From Tricholoma matsutake (taxonomy: Eukaryota > Basidiomycota > Agaricomycetes > Agaricales > Tricholomataceae): a stretch of DNA of 64,000 nt. The translations under genes and the position numbers were made by a program. Each line of letters starts with the position of its first letter. Within the stretch, counting starts at the first letter, position 1. The DNA lies in the NCBI GenBank assembly GCA_026075535.2, contig AP026545.1, positions 2,666,001-2,730,000 of the forward strand, written 5' to 3'. The notes beneath the pieces are model-generated. The model saw nothing but the letters and a program-made list of their open reading frames with translations. It ran no database searches and was not told the origin of the DNA. This document shows, one piece after another, positions 24,501 through 36,422 of this stretch.

Positions 24501-25477
24501 TCCACCACATGTGGAAATTACATGGACTTCCTGGTGCCTTCCTCTTGGATCGTGGCCCTCAGTTCATGGCAGAGTTCACTCGTGAGCTGTACCAACTCCT
24601 GGGGATCAAACTCCTCGCTTCAACCGCTTATCACCCACAAACTGATGGCCAGACAGAGCGAGTCAACCAGGAACTGGAGCAGTACATCCGCCTCTTTGTC
24701 AATGAATGCCAGGACGATTGGGATGATCTCCTTCCTTTGGCCGAGTTTGGATACAACAACCATGTCCATGCTTCCACTCAACAGACCCCTTTCCTCTTAG
24801 ACACTGGACGACATCCACGCATGGGATTTGAACCTCGCCAAACTCCCTCACACATCGAGACAGTGAATGAGTTCACAGAACGCATGAGGGATAGCTTGGA
24901 GGAGGCAAGGGCAGCCTTAGCAAAGGCGAAGGACGACATGGCGCGATTTTACAACCAACGCCACTCCCCAACCCCTCAGTACAAGGTTGGTGATCAAGTT
25001 TATCTTGACTCCAGTGACATCTCCACTACACATCCATCCAAGAAACTCGCTCATCGCTTCTTGGGACCTTTCCCCATTGTCAAGTGCGTTGGAACACATG
25101 CCTATCGTCTACGCCTCCCAGCCTCCATGTCCAGACTCCATCCTGTCTTCCATGTCGTCAAATTGCTCCCAGCTCCCCCAGATCCGTTCCCGGGACGCCA
25201 TTCACACCCACCACCACCACCTACAGTGATCGAGGGAGAACCCCAATATGAAGTCGAGTCAATCTTGGACAGCCATTTGCATCGAGGAAAACTCCAGTAT
25301 TTGGTACATTGGAAGGGTTATGGGTATGAGGAGAACTCATGGGTCGAAGAGTCTGATGTAAATGCCCCTTGGTTAATCAAGGAATTCCACCGACGGCACA
25401 CTGCTGCACCGCGTCGCATTCAAGTCACAGACTTTGGTCGTATACGATTTCGAATGCATCGGGGCGATGTATCTTAG
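21533..25477 (+). pseudogene. E1 pol: protease, RT, RNase H, integrase, chromodomain (one in-frame TGA)
   Basis: Polyprotein in the -1 frame relative to gag. Order: aspartic protease (LLDSGATGLFID), one TGA at 22109-22111 (context YPWL-stop-DHNPEVDWR, where Arg is usual), reverse transcriptase ([16 protein letters not shown]; active site YLDD), RNase H (VEADSSDFATGAVL, TDHKNLEYF), integrase zinc domain (H...H...CRTCDLC), the DDE core (VDFVVELPESNG; LLDRGPQFMAEF; QTDGQTERVNQELEQY) and a C-terminal chromodomain (YEVESILDSHLHRGKLQYLV, then HWKGYGYEENSWVEESDVNA). All catalytic residues seen are intact, so a single nucleotide separates this pol from an open frame. Ends just before the polypurine tract. 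Confidence 0.9.
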
Positions 25478-25488
25478 AGAGGGGGTGA
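25476..25488 (+). promoter_or_regulatory. E1 polypurine tract
   Basis: AGAGAGGGGGTGA immediately precedes the 3' LTR at 25489, the expected plus-strand primer site. Confidence 0.75.
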
Positions 25489-25914
25489 TGTAAGGGGACT
25501 AGGGGGGTGCCCTGTGTGTTTTTCCTATTTTTTATGTTCGTCCTATATTTTTCCCCACCTCATTTCCTTCTATTCTTCATTTTCTATGATTTTTCCGGAT
25601 TTTATTACTAATTTTCCCTTGCTATCATGTTTGTACATGTTGACACTTTTATATTTAGAGGCGGAGTACCCCTTCCGACACATACCCCTTGGTATGATAT
25701 CATTCGGCGGCCTTGATCTGCCTATCTCCGCCTTTTTCTATTTTTAGGTTATATTTGATTTTTGCAGTTTTCACATATACTGGGCACTGGCAAAGGGATC
25801 TTTAGAGTTTTCTCTTCGGATTTCCCTTTGCTAGGTGTGCCCCCAATCCCTGTATTATGTAGCATAATTTTAACTTCGGATTTCCCTTTGCTAGAGGCTT
25901 AGGTTGCCCTTATA
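25489..25914 (+). repeat. E1 3' LTR (426 bp)
   Basis: Same ends as the 5' LTR and about 99% identical. It is followed by ACTTC at 25915-25919, after which the 5' LTR of O resumes. Confidence 0.92.
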
Positions 25915-26237
25915 ACTTCCTAGCCATCGGCTATAGTCTTTGTATACTATCGACCTATCGAAAGGTCCCAAGAATTTACACATTGACCATCGATGATCAA
26001 CATTGGTTGCTGTTGATCTCGTTGATCTTCCTCAATATCGATTGATACTCGATCGGACCGTGCCAAACACCTTCATCTCCTATAGCACTACCTTTATGAC
26101 TAGTACCAACTAGTTATCTACCTATAGGTTGGACCATGAATGTTCAGAACGACTCACACCCTTCCTCTGACTCATCACAAATATCATCAGTTGCCTCATC
26201 GGCTGTTTTGGTGGTTTTCCTGGGTTGAGTATCATCA
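25915..26237 (+). repeat. Element O 5' LTR, second part
   Basis: Continues the O LTR from the E1 target site (ACTTCCTAGCCATCGG) to its end at GAGTATCATCA. It matches 42749-43075. The next bases give a possible primer-binding site. Confidence 0.85.
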
Positions 26238-26241
26238 TTTT

Positions 26242-26259
26242 TGGAGCCCACCGCGAGGG
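26242..26259 (+). promoter_or_regulatory. Possible primer-binding site of element O
   Basis: Four bases after the LTR end, TGGAGCCCACCGCGAGGG begins with the TGG expected to pair with a tRNA CCA end. I cannot name the tRNA. Confidence 0.4.
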
Positions 26260-26317
26260 TTTCTGAATCATTTCATTGTCGGACCAACCTTGACTTCCTT
26301 GGCTTAGGCCAACACAA

Positions 26318-29300
26318 GTGAGAAACCTTCGTATCGATACTCACCATGCCTTTGAATCTCTCAAACAATCAGGAGATATCCTAATTCCTGTTTCCAAAAC
26401 AGAATCTACTCATCATAGACTATTTCCTTCACCTATATCATCGCCTTCCACATCATCATCTACTTCTTCGTCATCATCATCGACAACTTTGTTCATCCTT
26501 CCAACAACTCCAACATCTCTACCATCCTTTACACAAGTCTTAACCCCTACCCCTAGAGTAATCGCATTCATGACTACCCCAACTGTGATGGCAGCTCATG
26601 GGCACTTGACCACTCTGAAATTTGACCCTACTCAGCCTCAAGAGCTCCGACGATACTTCAAAGAGCTTGAACTATTATTCCCGACCTGCAGTGTCACTGA
26701 ATTGAATCTGATGAAGAAACATGCTTGTCGCTACCTTGACATTGACTCTTCTGAACTCTGGGAATTGCTTCCAGAGTATCAGCCTGGCACTTCATTCAAT
26801 GAATTTCAAACAGCAGTACATAAACTCTATCCTGGCTTGGAAGATGATCGCAAGTGGAGCATATTGGACATGGACAAATTAGTGGGAGAACAGCTACACA
26901 TTGGGATATTCGATGCGAATGATCTAGGAATGTATTATCGCGCATTCTACAACATTACTCACTTTTTGCGAGCAAAGAATAGGATCTCGGAAGCCGAGCA
27001 AAGCAGAGCTTATGTTTGAGGATTCCAACCTGGCTTATGGACTAGAATTGCTTGACGACTCAAACTCAAATTCCCTGACCATTATCCTGATGATCCATAT
27101 CCACTCAACAACATTCACAACGCGGCAAAATTTGTACTAGCAGGCTCTAACACATCGAACTCGGTAATCCACCAATCAACTTCCTCATCGCACTCGACAT
27201 CGAACATCAGAAATACAGTCACCTCATCACCCGGAACTATTACAATTAAAACCAAAGATCTAAATGCAATGTTCGAACAATTTGCTAGCACCATCACTAT
27301 GCACATCCCAAGTACTAAAAATCCTCGTGCTAATTTGGCAGACAGACAGGCACATATCGATGCACTTCTTTGCATATTTTGTGGTTTATCAGGACATTTT
27401 ATCCCTGACTGTATGGTTTGTCAGTCATACTTGAATGAAGGGAAGTGTAAGTGAAACATGGAAGGAAAGATCGTACTTCCAAATGGACAATTCACCCCTC
27501 AAAGTATTCCTGGCAGGTTTATCAAGGAACACATCGATGAATGGTGGAAACATAACCCAGATGCAACCCCAGCAGCCACACTCTTATTCAGCATTGCACC
27601 AATGGCACTTTTGACTTTGACTAATTCAACCTCAGCTGCAATCAATTTGATAATGGAGTCCGACACAGTTTCTACATCGGAATCAGAAATGAAAGGCATT
27701 TATCATAATTCAACGTTGACAGCTGACTCCAAAGATAGAATAGCGGCTCTCGAGCACGAAATATTCATGCTTCGAAGTGGTCGACCATTTTCGTGTCTGA
27801 ACAAAGAGGTTTGAAATTTGGTTTCAACCACAACAACCCCCGTCCCTGCATCGTTGACATCTACTGCTCCAGTCCCAGCACCCTCAACACCTTCATCGAC
27901 AATGGTCAACCCTTCAACTTCAACTATGGCTCCAACATCGACATTGACATTGACTTCTCCCGCATCGACCCCTTTGCCATTGACTACCATACCCCCAATG
28001 CAAACCTTGGTACACCCATACACATCGGTCAGGGAAAATGCCTATTTGCCACCACACAAAAGGAACTTTGCTGGCGCATCGAAGGGTAAGGAAAAAGACA
28101 GACCATCATATGCGACACAGGCACCAGTACAGAATGAGAAAATTGCCCATGATATCTTTTCACACTCGATGAAGATGCCAATCATTATGCTTACATCGGA
28201 AGAACTACTCTCGCTATCACCCGAGGTTCGAACAAAATGGAGAGAACAGGTCACACCAAAATGAGTCCCACAAACCGGAAACAATGCAATGAACATGTTT
28301 AGTCCTGATGCGATTATTGTGCCCGACCTGTATGAGACCTATATTAGCAGTCTCTGACCCAGTGAAATCCCTCAGCCTTTTGTTGTCGCTAAAGAAACTT
28401 TGTCAATTAGATCAGTTATTATGGATGTCCATGGTAACAACCAGGTAGAAAACATCGTCGATCCCAGTTCCTTGATCATATCGATGGCCGAAGATGTCTG
28501 TCACAAACTTGGTCTGGCATACGATTCCTCGATTTGACTTCCGATGCAGTCTGCCAATGGTACTGTGGATGAAACACTTGGTTTAGCACACAATGTACCC
28601 TGCAATCTCGGTGGAATCACTCTATACATGCAGATACATGTTATTCGGGACCCGGCTTACAATATTCTACTTGGATGACCTTTCAACATCTTAACAGAAA
28701 GTGTCATTAGAAACTATCAGAACAAAGCTCAAACCATTACAATATGCGATCCTAACTCAACTCGGACTGCTACCATTCCCTCGATACCTCGATCGCACCA
28801 TTGTCAAAAAGTTGTTCATGAGGATTTTCAGCGTTAGAGAATGAAATTTCAGAACAGTGTGCTTTCATCATCTCGCTCGACTCTTCTAACTCCTCTATAT
28901 TTATCGAGCACACTGCAAATATCCCCGAAATCGACTCCTCCAAAGAATTATCTGCAACACTTTCTGACTTATATTTATCTGCGTGCAACAAGTTCCATGT
29001 TCCTCAAAACGCCTTGATGGTGTTTATACCTATGAAAAATTCTTCATCATATGTTTCCCCTTCCTCAGTTATTTCCGACAATTGCCATTCTAGTTATTTA
29101 TCGACGAAGAAAAAGTATAAACCAGTTGCACAGAAGGTTCATCCAATTGTGGCCAGACTACCCAATCATTTTTGAATTATTTGACACATCAAGGGTGATC
29201 CCCTCAAAGACCCATGATGGCTCCACTAAATCCCCATCCTCCAATATTCAAACCAACTCTCCAATATAACCTCAAGTGCAAAAACATTATCAATCAAAAT

Positions 29301-32300
29301 CATCCAGGCAATTTCTTATGGCCTCAAGAATGAGACCTCATGCATGACTTCATTTGAAATCAGCAAGTGGGGTTCGCATGGACCAAAAATGAACGAAAAA
29401 GGTTTCAACCAGATTTCTTCCCCCCTATCGAGTTCCCAGTCATCCCTCACATGCTGTGGGTCAAACACAATATCCCCATACTGCCTGGTTTGTATGAGCA
29501 GATTTGCGAAATGCTGAAAAAGAAGATTGAAGCAGGAGTCTATGAGTCGTCAAACTTGTCATACCAATCGCGATGGTTTTGGATTGTGAAGAAAGATGCA
29601 AAATCCCTCCAAATAGTCCACAGTCTTGAGCCACTAAACCAAGTTACGATTCAGCACTCAGGCATCATCCCGATCCCTGAGCATTTAGCTGAACAGTTTG
29701 GAGGATGTGCTTGTGGTGGAATGTTGGATTTATATGTTGCATTCGACAAAAGGCTCATATCTGAATCCTCTCAAGATCTAACAACTTTCCAGACCCCATT
29801 CAGTGCACTTTGAATCGTCACCCTACCGATGGGTTGGATGAACTCGGTTCCAATCTTACACGACGATGTCACTTTCATCCTACAACCCGAAGTCCCTCAT
29901 ATTACAATCCCTTATATCGATGACACACCAGTGAAGGGTCCAAAATCGGAATATCGAATGATTGGTGGGTTGTACGAAATGATAGTTGATAATTCAGGCA
30001 TTCGACGATTCACATGGGAGCATTTTGAGAATCTGAATCGTATTGTCCAGTGCATGAAGTATTGTGGTGAGATGTTCTCAGGACCAAAGTTATTTGCTTT
30101 TGTCCCCGAAATAATCATTTTAGGTCATCGATGCAATATTCAAGGTCGGTGGCTGATCTGATGCGCATCGATAAGATTCAGAAGTGGGGTCTGTGTTGTA
30201 TGCTCATGGAAGTTAAGGTGTTCTTAGGAACTATTGGAGTTTGTCAAATTTTTTTCGCACATCGAGCAGCTGCAGTAATCAGTCTTACTTGAAAAGATGT
30301 GCCCTTTGAATTTGGCCCATCTCAGGAAGCAGCACAAGAAGATCTCAAGCAAGTGCTCCTAACCTCGCCAGCGATTTGAGCCATCGACTATACCTCGAGC
30401 GCCCCAGTCATCCTCACAGTCGACACATCGAGCATAGTGATTGGCTATTTCCTAGCACAATGCGACCGCAATAACCCTCAAAAGCAATACTACAGTCGAT
30501 TCGGCTCAATCATGCTCAACAACTGCAAATCCTGGTTCTCACAACCGAAACTCGAACTTTATGGTCTATATCAAGCCCTTGGGGCACTTTGTTTAGATTT
30601 GATAGGGGTACAAAACCTTATTGTTGAGGTTGATGCGAGGTATATCAAAGGCATGCTCTCAAATCCCGATATTGTGCCTAGCGCTAGCATCAACCGATGG
30701 ATTGTTTCCATTCTAATGTTCCACTTCACGCTAGTTCATGTCACAGGTATGCACCATGGGCCAGACGGTCTTTTGCGACGTCCTCGACAAACTGAAGATG
30801 ACAATGTCAAAGTAGAAGAAGAATTCAGTGACTGGATCGACAAACTACATGGTTTCATTCACCAAATCAACCCAATCTTGATTTGACCTTTCCCCTCTCA
30901 CACAACTTACCCCACTTTCACCCAAGCTTCAGATTTCAGTAAGGGGGAGGATGTTTTGTATGAAGACATACCTCAATCAGACAAAGCAAAGAAAGAAGAT
31001 GAACAATTACTGCTCGTTCATAGATGGTTAGATGATATGGTGTGACCCCCAAATCTATCAGACATTGAGTATGCTACCTTCATGCGATATTGCACTGAGT
31101 TCTTCATAGATTCTGGAAAACTACAGCAAAAAGATTGTCACGGAGAACACAAGATTGTCGCAATTCCAGAACGTCGCATCGATATTATCTGGTCATCACA
31201 TGACCATATCAGCCACAAAATGATCTTCATCACAAAGTCTCACATCACCCTACGATTCTGGTGGCCCAACCTGAAAGCCGATATCACATGGTACATCCAA
31301 ACGTGCCACTACTGTCAGTTGCAACAAACTCGAAATCTCCTTATTCCACCAAATTGTCGCCATCGACACAATGCACATGCCGCCTTCTGGTGGATATCAC
31401 TATATAGTACAAGGTTGATGTTCGATATTGTACTGGCCAGAGTTCAGGATGCTTCACAATGAAACAGTGAAGACCATTGGTGATTGGATCTTCAAAGAAA
31501 TCATTTGTTGATGGGGCTTGCTTTATGAGATCGTTACTGACAATGGCTCAGCATTTCTTGCTGCCCTCGAATACTTGTCGAAGTGCTATCATATCAATCA
31601 CATTCAGATAAGTGGCTACAATTCTCATGCCAACAGCCTTGTTGAACGAGCCCACTTCAATGTACAACAATCACTCTACAAGGCTGTCGATGGCAACCAA
31701 ATTCGATGGTCGGTTGGAACATACTTGGTCTTTTGGGCAGAATGGGTAACAGTTTGAAAATGAATGGGCTGTTCACCTTATTTTGCGATCACAGGTTCCC
31801 ATCCACTCATCCCTCTCAACATCTCAGAAGTGACATACCTACAGCCGCCACCCAACTCGATACTTTCCTCCACCGACCTCATCGCCCAATGTGCTATCGC
31901 ACTACAGAAACAATCAACCGATCTCAAAGTACTCTACTCTAGAGTCTACACCGCTTGACAAGAAGCTGCAAAATGCTTCGAAGAAGTTCACAAGTGAACA
32001 ATTCGAGACTACAATTTCGAAAAAGGTGACCTTGTACTCATGCGAAACACACAGATCGAGAAAGCTCTTAATCAAAAAATGTGAGCTTGATATCTCAGCC
32101 CACTCATTGTCATTGCATGAAACTACGGTGGCACTTATATTCTTTGCGAGCTCGATGGTTCAGTTCTGCATTGACCAGTAGCTGCTTTCCAAGTTCTACC
32201 ATATCTAGCCCAAAAATTGATTCCCCTTCCTCCGAACTTCTTCGATATCGATGATCGTCGGCTTGAACAACTTCAAACAACATCAGACATCGACGGAGAC

Positions 32301-32339
32301 ATCGATGAAGGCATTCCTGACCTCAATGAAGACAAATAG
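26318..32339 (+). pseudogene. Element O gag-pol remnant (divergent gypsy lineage)
   Basis: Gag (LKFDPTQPQELRRYFKELEL) leads in the same frame through a knuckle (CIFCGLSGHFIPDC) into a Ser/Thr/Pro-rich linker and a protease-like stretch with VDPSS near 28450. RT follows at 29367-30161 (VIPHMLWVKHNIPILPGLYE, FWIVKKDAKSLQIVH, active site YIDD), RNase H at 30437-30886, and integrase at 31082-31757 (H-H-C-C in SHDHISHK and TCHYCQ; TDNGSAF; SLVERAHFN). In-frame TGAs are frequent (for example 27017, 29811), usually at Arg positions, with some frame changes. It is clearly different from E1-E4: a separate, dead lineage. Confidence 0.8.
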
Positions 32340-32662
32340 ACCATTTTTCTTTTCTTTTCTTACTTGCAATATTGAAACAAACTCTCGATCTTATAACAGT
32401 GTACTATTACAAGTCGCGATATCGTTCGAAATGTGTTTGCCAAGCTCAATGGGGTTTTTTGGCTATGAAGGAGTTCTGAGCCTTTCCCCTATGTCTCATT
32501 TTGATGAATTGTCCATCTAACTTTCTTTTTCTTTTTCTCTCCTATATTCTTTTTGCATATATCTTACATTTCTTGGCTTCAAGTATATGCAATATTTCAC
32601 ATTTCAAACTTATTTCACTCAGGCACAAGAAAACAATAACATTAAAACAATAAAACAACTGT

Positions 32663-34026
32663 CTACTGGGATTCCTCCCACTTCCTCTCCAACACCTCGA
32701 TTTCCTCCATCAAAACCTCCACCTCTAGCTTTTTTTGCACCAGCACTTCTGTGAGATATCGATGCCAGAGCCGTGCTGCATCTGATGCTGTCATCTCCTC
32801 CTTGACCATACCCATGACCTCGGGTTTGACCTCTCATTCTCTAGCTTTTGCCTTTCCCTTCCCCTTCTCCTTCTCAGCCAATTTCCCCTTTGTCTTCACT
32901 GTTTGTTTCAGGTGCTCGTCGACTGTCAAGGGCCTGGCCTCTGTGTTTTGGATGGGCTGGATAGCCTGGATGCATATCGCTAAGTAATCATACAGATTAG
33001 CAATCATACTTGTTATTGAGAAGAATCACTTACTATGTCTGGGAGTCGACACCTCCATCAACTCCACAGTACCCTTTGTAGCTTGCTTGGAGCTCGCCTT
33101 TTTCCTCAACTTGCTTGCCGGAGTCCTCGCCTCGACACTCCCTCCCAGTAGCACCCCTGCAGCCCTTGAGTGCATCACTTGCACTTTGGGGTGCTCTCCT
33201 CGACGATACACTCCTGAGATGTCCTTAGTCCTGCACATTGATCACACTAAAGCAATATCAAAAGCCTGATTAGTCTGAACAATACCAAAAGAAAATGACT
33301 ACTTACCAGCCCATGGAAGGTGATCAGGTCACCCTCCTCCAATTGCACCCATATTGTGACCACGGGCTCCTCATCCAGCTTGTCCTCACCTTCCTCCTCC
33401 TCGTCCATCTTGTCTGCCTTCCTCTTCTCAACGATTTGCTTGACAACCAGAAGGTCATCGACCAAAGGTTCCTCTTCTTCTTCGGCCTCATCTTGATCAA
33501 TCGAGAGGAGCATCACCTCAAGCGCAGCTGTCCAATTGTGGAACTCATCCTTGGAAACGGTTTTGGCCTGGACTTTGGCCAAGAATGTTCGATGTGCCTC
33601 AACCAGTGCATCTCATTGTTCCTTGATCCTCTTTGCTTTGGCCTCAATGGCCACCTGCCGAGCCACCCTCTCCTCCTCTCTCTGCCTCTCTGCCTCAATC
33701 TTCCTCAAGTACTCCTCAAAAAGATATTTCCCACCCCAAGAAAGCCAATCCTCATGAGTGAATGGTGCAAAGAGGTCGATTGCCTTGTCCAAGGTTGCCT
33801 GTACATGATCGTTGCATGCCTCATCGAACAATCCAATGAGATCATCATATTCAGCCTATCAACGAAGTCAGGAAGCAGATAAATGAAGAAACAGGAAAAG
33901 ACATACCATTTTCTCACAAAACTCATGACCCCACACCTCAAAGTTGAGTTCTTCGGCTTTGCCAGCCTCGGGCATCAATTTTGCTTGGTCAAGGATGGGA
34001 AGAGCAAGCTCAGTGAGGATAGACAT
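32663..34026 (-). pseudogene. Antisense spliced gene in element O: coiled-coil protein with six-Cys cluster
   Basis: Convergent to pol, between its end (about 32339) and the 3' LTR. Exons on the minus strand: 34026-33907, 33855-33307, 33246-33034 and 32979-32663; introns of 51, 60 and 54 bp with GTATGT, GTAAGT and GTAAGT donors. Exon 2 holds a charged coiled coil (LRKIEAERQREEERVARQ) and an acidic stretch. Exon 3 opens with six Cys spaced CX2CX8CX8CX2CX6C (CDQC first), which fits a Zn2Cys6-like domain. Exon 4 is Lys/Glu-rich and ends at TAG 32663. Damage: in-frame TGA at 33613, another between Cys 4 and 5, one in exon 4, and a one-base shift after the cluster in exon 3. Likely a DNA-binding accessory protein of the element; function inferred only. 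Confidence 0.65.
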
Positions 34027-34157
34027 ATTGTCGAGGAGGTTGAAGGAGATCGAATGGAAAGGGAGAAGTTCGAACCACGACACACCTTAAATCAATGATC
34101 AACAATGTCACATGACCCAGTTATTTCAGCTCGACTGACCGGGACAGTCAGAATTTC

Positions 34158-34171
34158 AGTAAGGGGGAGGA
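34158..34171 (+). promoter_or_regulatory. Element O polypurine tract
   Basis: AGTAAGGGGGAGGA directly precedes the 3' LTR start at 34172. The same text with AATTTCAGTAAGGGGGAGGATG also occurs near 30936-30953, inside the internal region. Confidence 0.65.
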
Positions 34172-34300
34172 TGATAGGTTGTCTCCTTGGCTCAAAGGCC
34201 AATACGTCATTCTAACCACATTCTAATCACATCGGCTAACTCCTACAAGGTCCCAGACGCAGTGCGACTCAGTCTATCAATTGCGATATCATATCGACCA
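34172..34300 (+). repeat. Element O 3' LTR, first part
   Basis: TGATAGGTTGTC to GACCA (34296-34300), where E2 inserted. It continues at 42014. Confidence 0.85.
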
Positions 34301-35005
34301 TGTCAAGAACCATTCCTCGCCCGATCGGAACCCGCATCCATCAGACTCTTTCCTGCACGTCAAACATGACTTTTGTCTATGCCTCCCAATTTTGTTCCTG
34401 GCCACCTTGCACTGCCCACGCTGCTGTGCATCAGGCCGCCTTGTACAGCATCCACGGCTGCCTTTCCAAGGCTGCTGTCTCTATTGCAAATTCGACTATG
34501 GATTCCTGTGCGGCTCCCATAGGTAATTTATCTACACAGTCGAGACACTGCCGCAGTCTTCGTTCCTGTTCCACATTATTCTGGACTACAGTATTTAAGC
34601 TTAGTTAGTTTTGCCTTGTATTCCTCAGTTCGTATATTGACATAGACTCAACTTTACCCTGCCAATCTAAAACCTCCTTCTACTCCAACCCCTGTCCTCT
34701 AAGAGTCTGAACTACATTCAACTCAACCTATAGTCTCCCTCTGAAGTTCTAGTCTCATCTGAACTCAACCTAAGTCCCTCCGTACTCCTCCTGCGTTTAC
34801 CCACACTTTCCCACTCCTACCTCTAAACCCTCGACTTGAAATTAGGACACCAGATGAGGTGAAGGGCGCAGCTTCTTACAAGCTGAAGTCAAGTCCTTTC
34901 CATTCCCCCTCCCACAGAATCCGCATTGTCCCGACAATCTCCCGCTATCATCACCCGCAGTGTCTGGACGGATTCCGAAGCAACCTCTAGGATCAGTTCT
35001 TAACA
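34301..35005 (+). repeat. E2 5' LTR (705 bp)
   Basis: Begins TGTCAAGAACCATTCC and ends CAGTTCTTAACA. A TATTTAAG box at 34592-34599 is a likely core promoter. It is 14 bp longer than the 3' LTR, which lacks one copy of a short GGCTGC-containing repeat near 34460. Confidence 0.9.
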
Positions 35006-35042
35006 GTATATACGAACTCACACTTCACTCGTCTCTTCTCCT

Positions 35043-36422
35043 ATGACCCCAACCAAAACTCGCCAGCACGCAACCAGAAACTCTCAGCGCGCCAGTACCA
35101 TTCCAGGGATCTCTGCAATCCAGCAATCCACACTTCCTAGCCCACGACCCGCCTCAACATTCGGAGTAACTTCCAGACCTTCCAACATTTTCCAACAAAT
35201 CGGTTTTGGAGCCCCATCAATCAGTGCAAACCTCATGTCTACTCAAGCTCAACAATCTCCCACGAATCCAGAAGAACCCTGACCCACGACTCCCCTTGAG
35301 TACATAGGGGGCATCAACCAGCCTGAACCCTATGGGTTGGAAGATCGTGGTCTAGAGGATGGACCTCCCGGTGGACCCAATGGCCCTAGTGGTGTGGACG
35401 GCCCTGGGGGTGACCCCGATCCCAATGATCCTGACGATCAACCTCCCGTGGGGGGAAACCCTGATCCAGGGGATAGGTTCATAGATGTTCTTTACAACCT
35501 CTCGGAGAGTATCCGCACCCTCCGACAAAATAATGCACCCAAGACCAAGAAAATCAAAGTTTGCGACCCCGACACCTTCGATGGCTCCAACCCAAAGAAA
35601 CTTAGAGGCTTCCTAGTCTCGTGTAACCTTCATTTCCACGACCGTCTGCACGTATCTTCTTCTGATGAGAAAAAGATCATATTTATCCTTTCTTATCTCA
35701 AGGGATCAGCTCTCAGCTGGTTTGAGCCCGGTCTTAACGACCCGACCGATTCCGCACACTGGATGTGGGATTATGAGGCTTTTCTCGCCGAACTAGAGAG
35801 TAACTTTGGCCCGCATGACCTGCTCGGGGATGTGGAAAAAGCTCTTTCCGATTTAGCAATGAAGAAAAGTGGTCACATCACAAAGTATAACGTTGACTTT
35901 TGGGAATTAGCTTCTAGGGTCAACTGGAATGAGGCAGCCCTCTGTGACCGCTATTTCCGTGGTCTTCCGCTCCGACTTCATATAGAAGTCCTTTGGGGTG
36001 GTAAACCTGACACCCTTGCAGGACTGCGCTTGAAAGCGCAGGACTGTGACAATATCTACTGGATGCAGGAAGATGAAACCCAGTTCGAAACTAAGAATTC
36101 CGGGAACTCTTCTAACCCTGTCAAGAAGGACACCCCCAAAGGTTCCTCCCAGTCCACCAATCAATCCTCATCGAGCTCTCCTCGGGGAAACTCCTCCAAC
36201 CAGCAGCCCTCCACGACAAAGAACACTTCCAAGTCATCCATCTCCGACAAGTTGGGGAAGAACAGCAAACTTACTGTGGATGAACGAGAACGTCGCATGT
36301 GGGAAAGACTTTGCCTCTACTGTGGTGAAGAAGGGCATGTAGCAGGAAACTGCCCAAAGTCTAAAGCCGCAAAAGCCTGCACATCCACTGTGATTCCCGA
36401 TTCTGTGGACTCAGAAAAATAG
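35043..36422 (+). pseudogene. E2 gag (one in-frame TGA)
   Basis: Gag from ATG 35043 (MTPTKTRQHATRNSQRASTI). After a Pro/Gly/Asp-rich stretch comes the retrotransposon Gag domain (DPDTFDGSNPKKLRGFLVSC, FILSYLKGSALSWFEPGL) and a CCHC knuckle (CLYCGEEGHVAGNC). TGA at 35280-35282 lies where the sister E3 has an Arg codon (CGG). Stop TAG at 36420-36422; pol follows in the -1 frame with a run of five A before the stop, but no canonical heptamer. Confidence 0.85.

Larger units (their letters stand above)
19868..25914 (+). mobile_element. E1: near-intact chromovirus (gypsy), 6,047 bp, TSD ACTTC
   Basis: A complete Ty3/gypsy element: 426-bp LTRs, gag, protease-RT-RNase H-integrase-chromodomain and a polypurine tract. 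ACTTC at 19863-19867 and 25915-25919 is a perfect duplication, and the other LTR of O shows the uninterrupted site at 42749-42753. Three in-frame TGA codons (20952, 21456, 22109) are its only obvious coding defects; catalytic motifs are intact. Size and LTR length recall marY1 of Tricholoma matsutake (from memory, unverified). Confidence 0.92.

Noticed and set aside
33295..33882. 195-codon plus-strand open frame in element O
   Set aside because: Leu/Cys-rich shadow of the acidic coiled-coil exon on the opposite strand.
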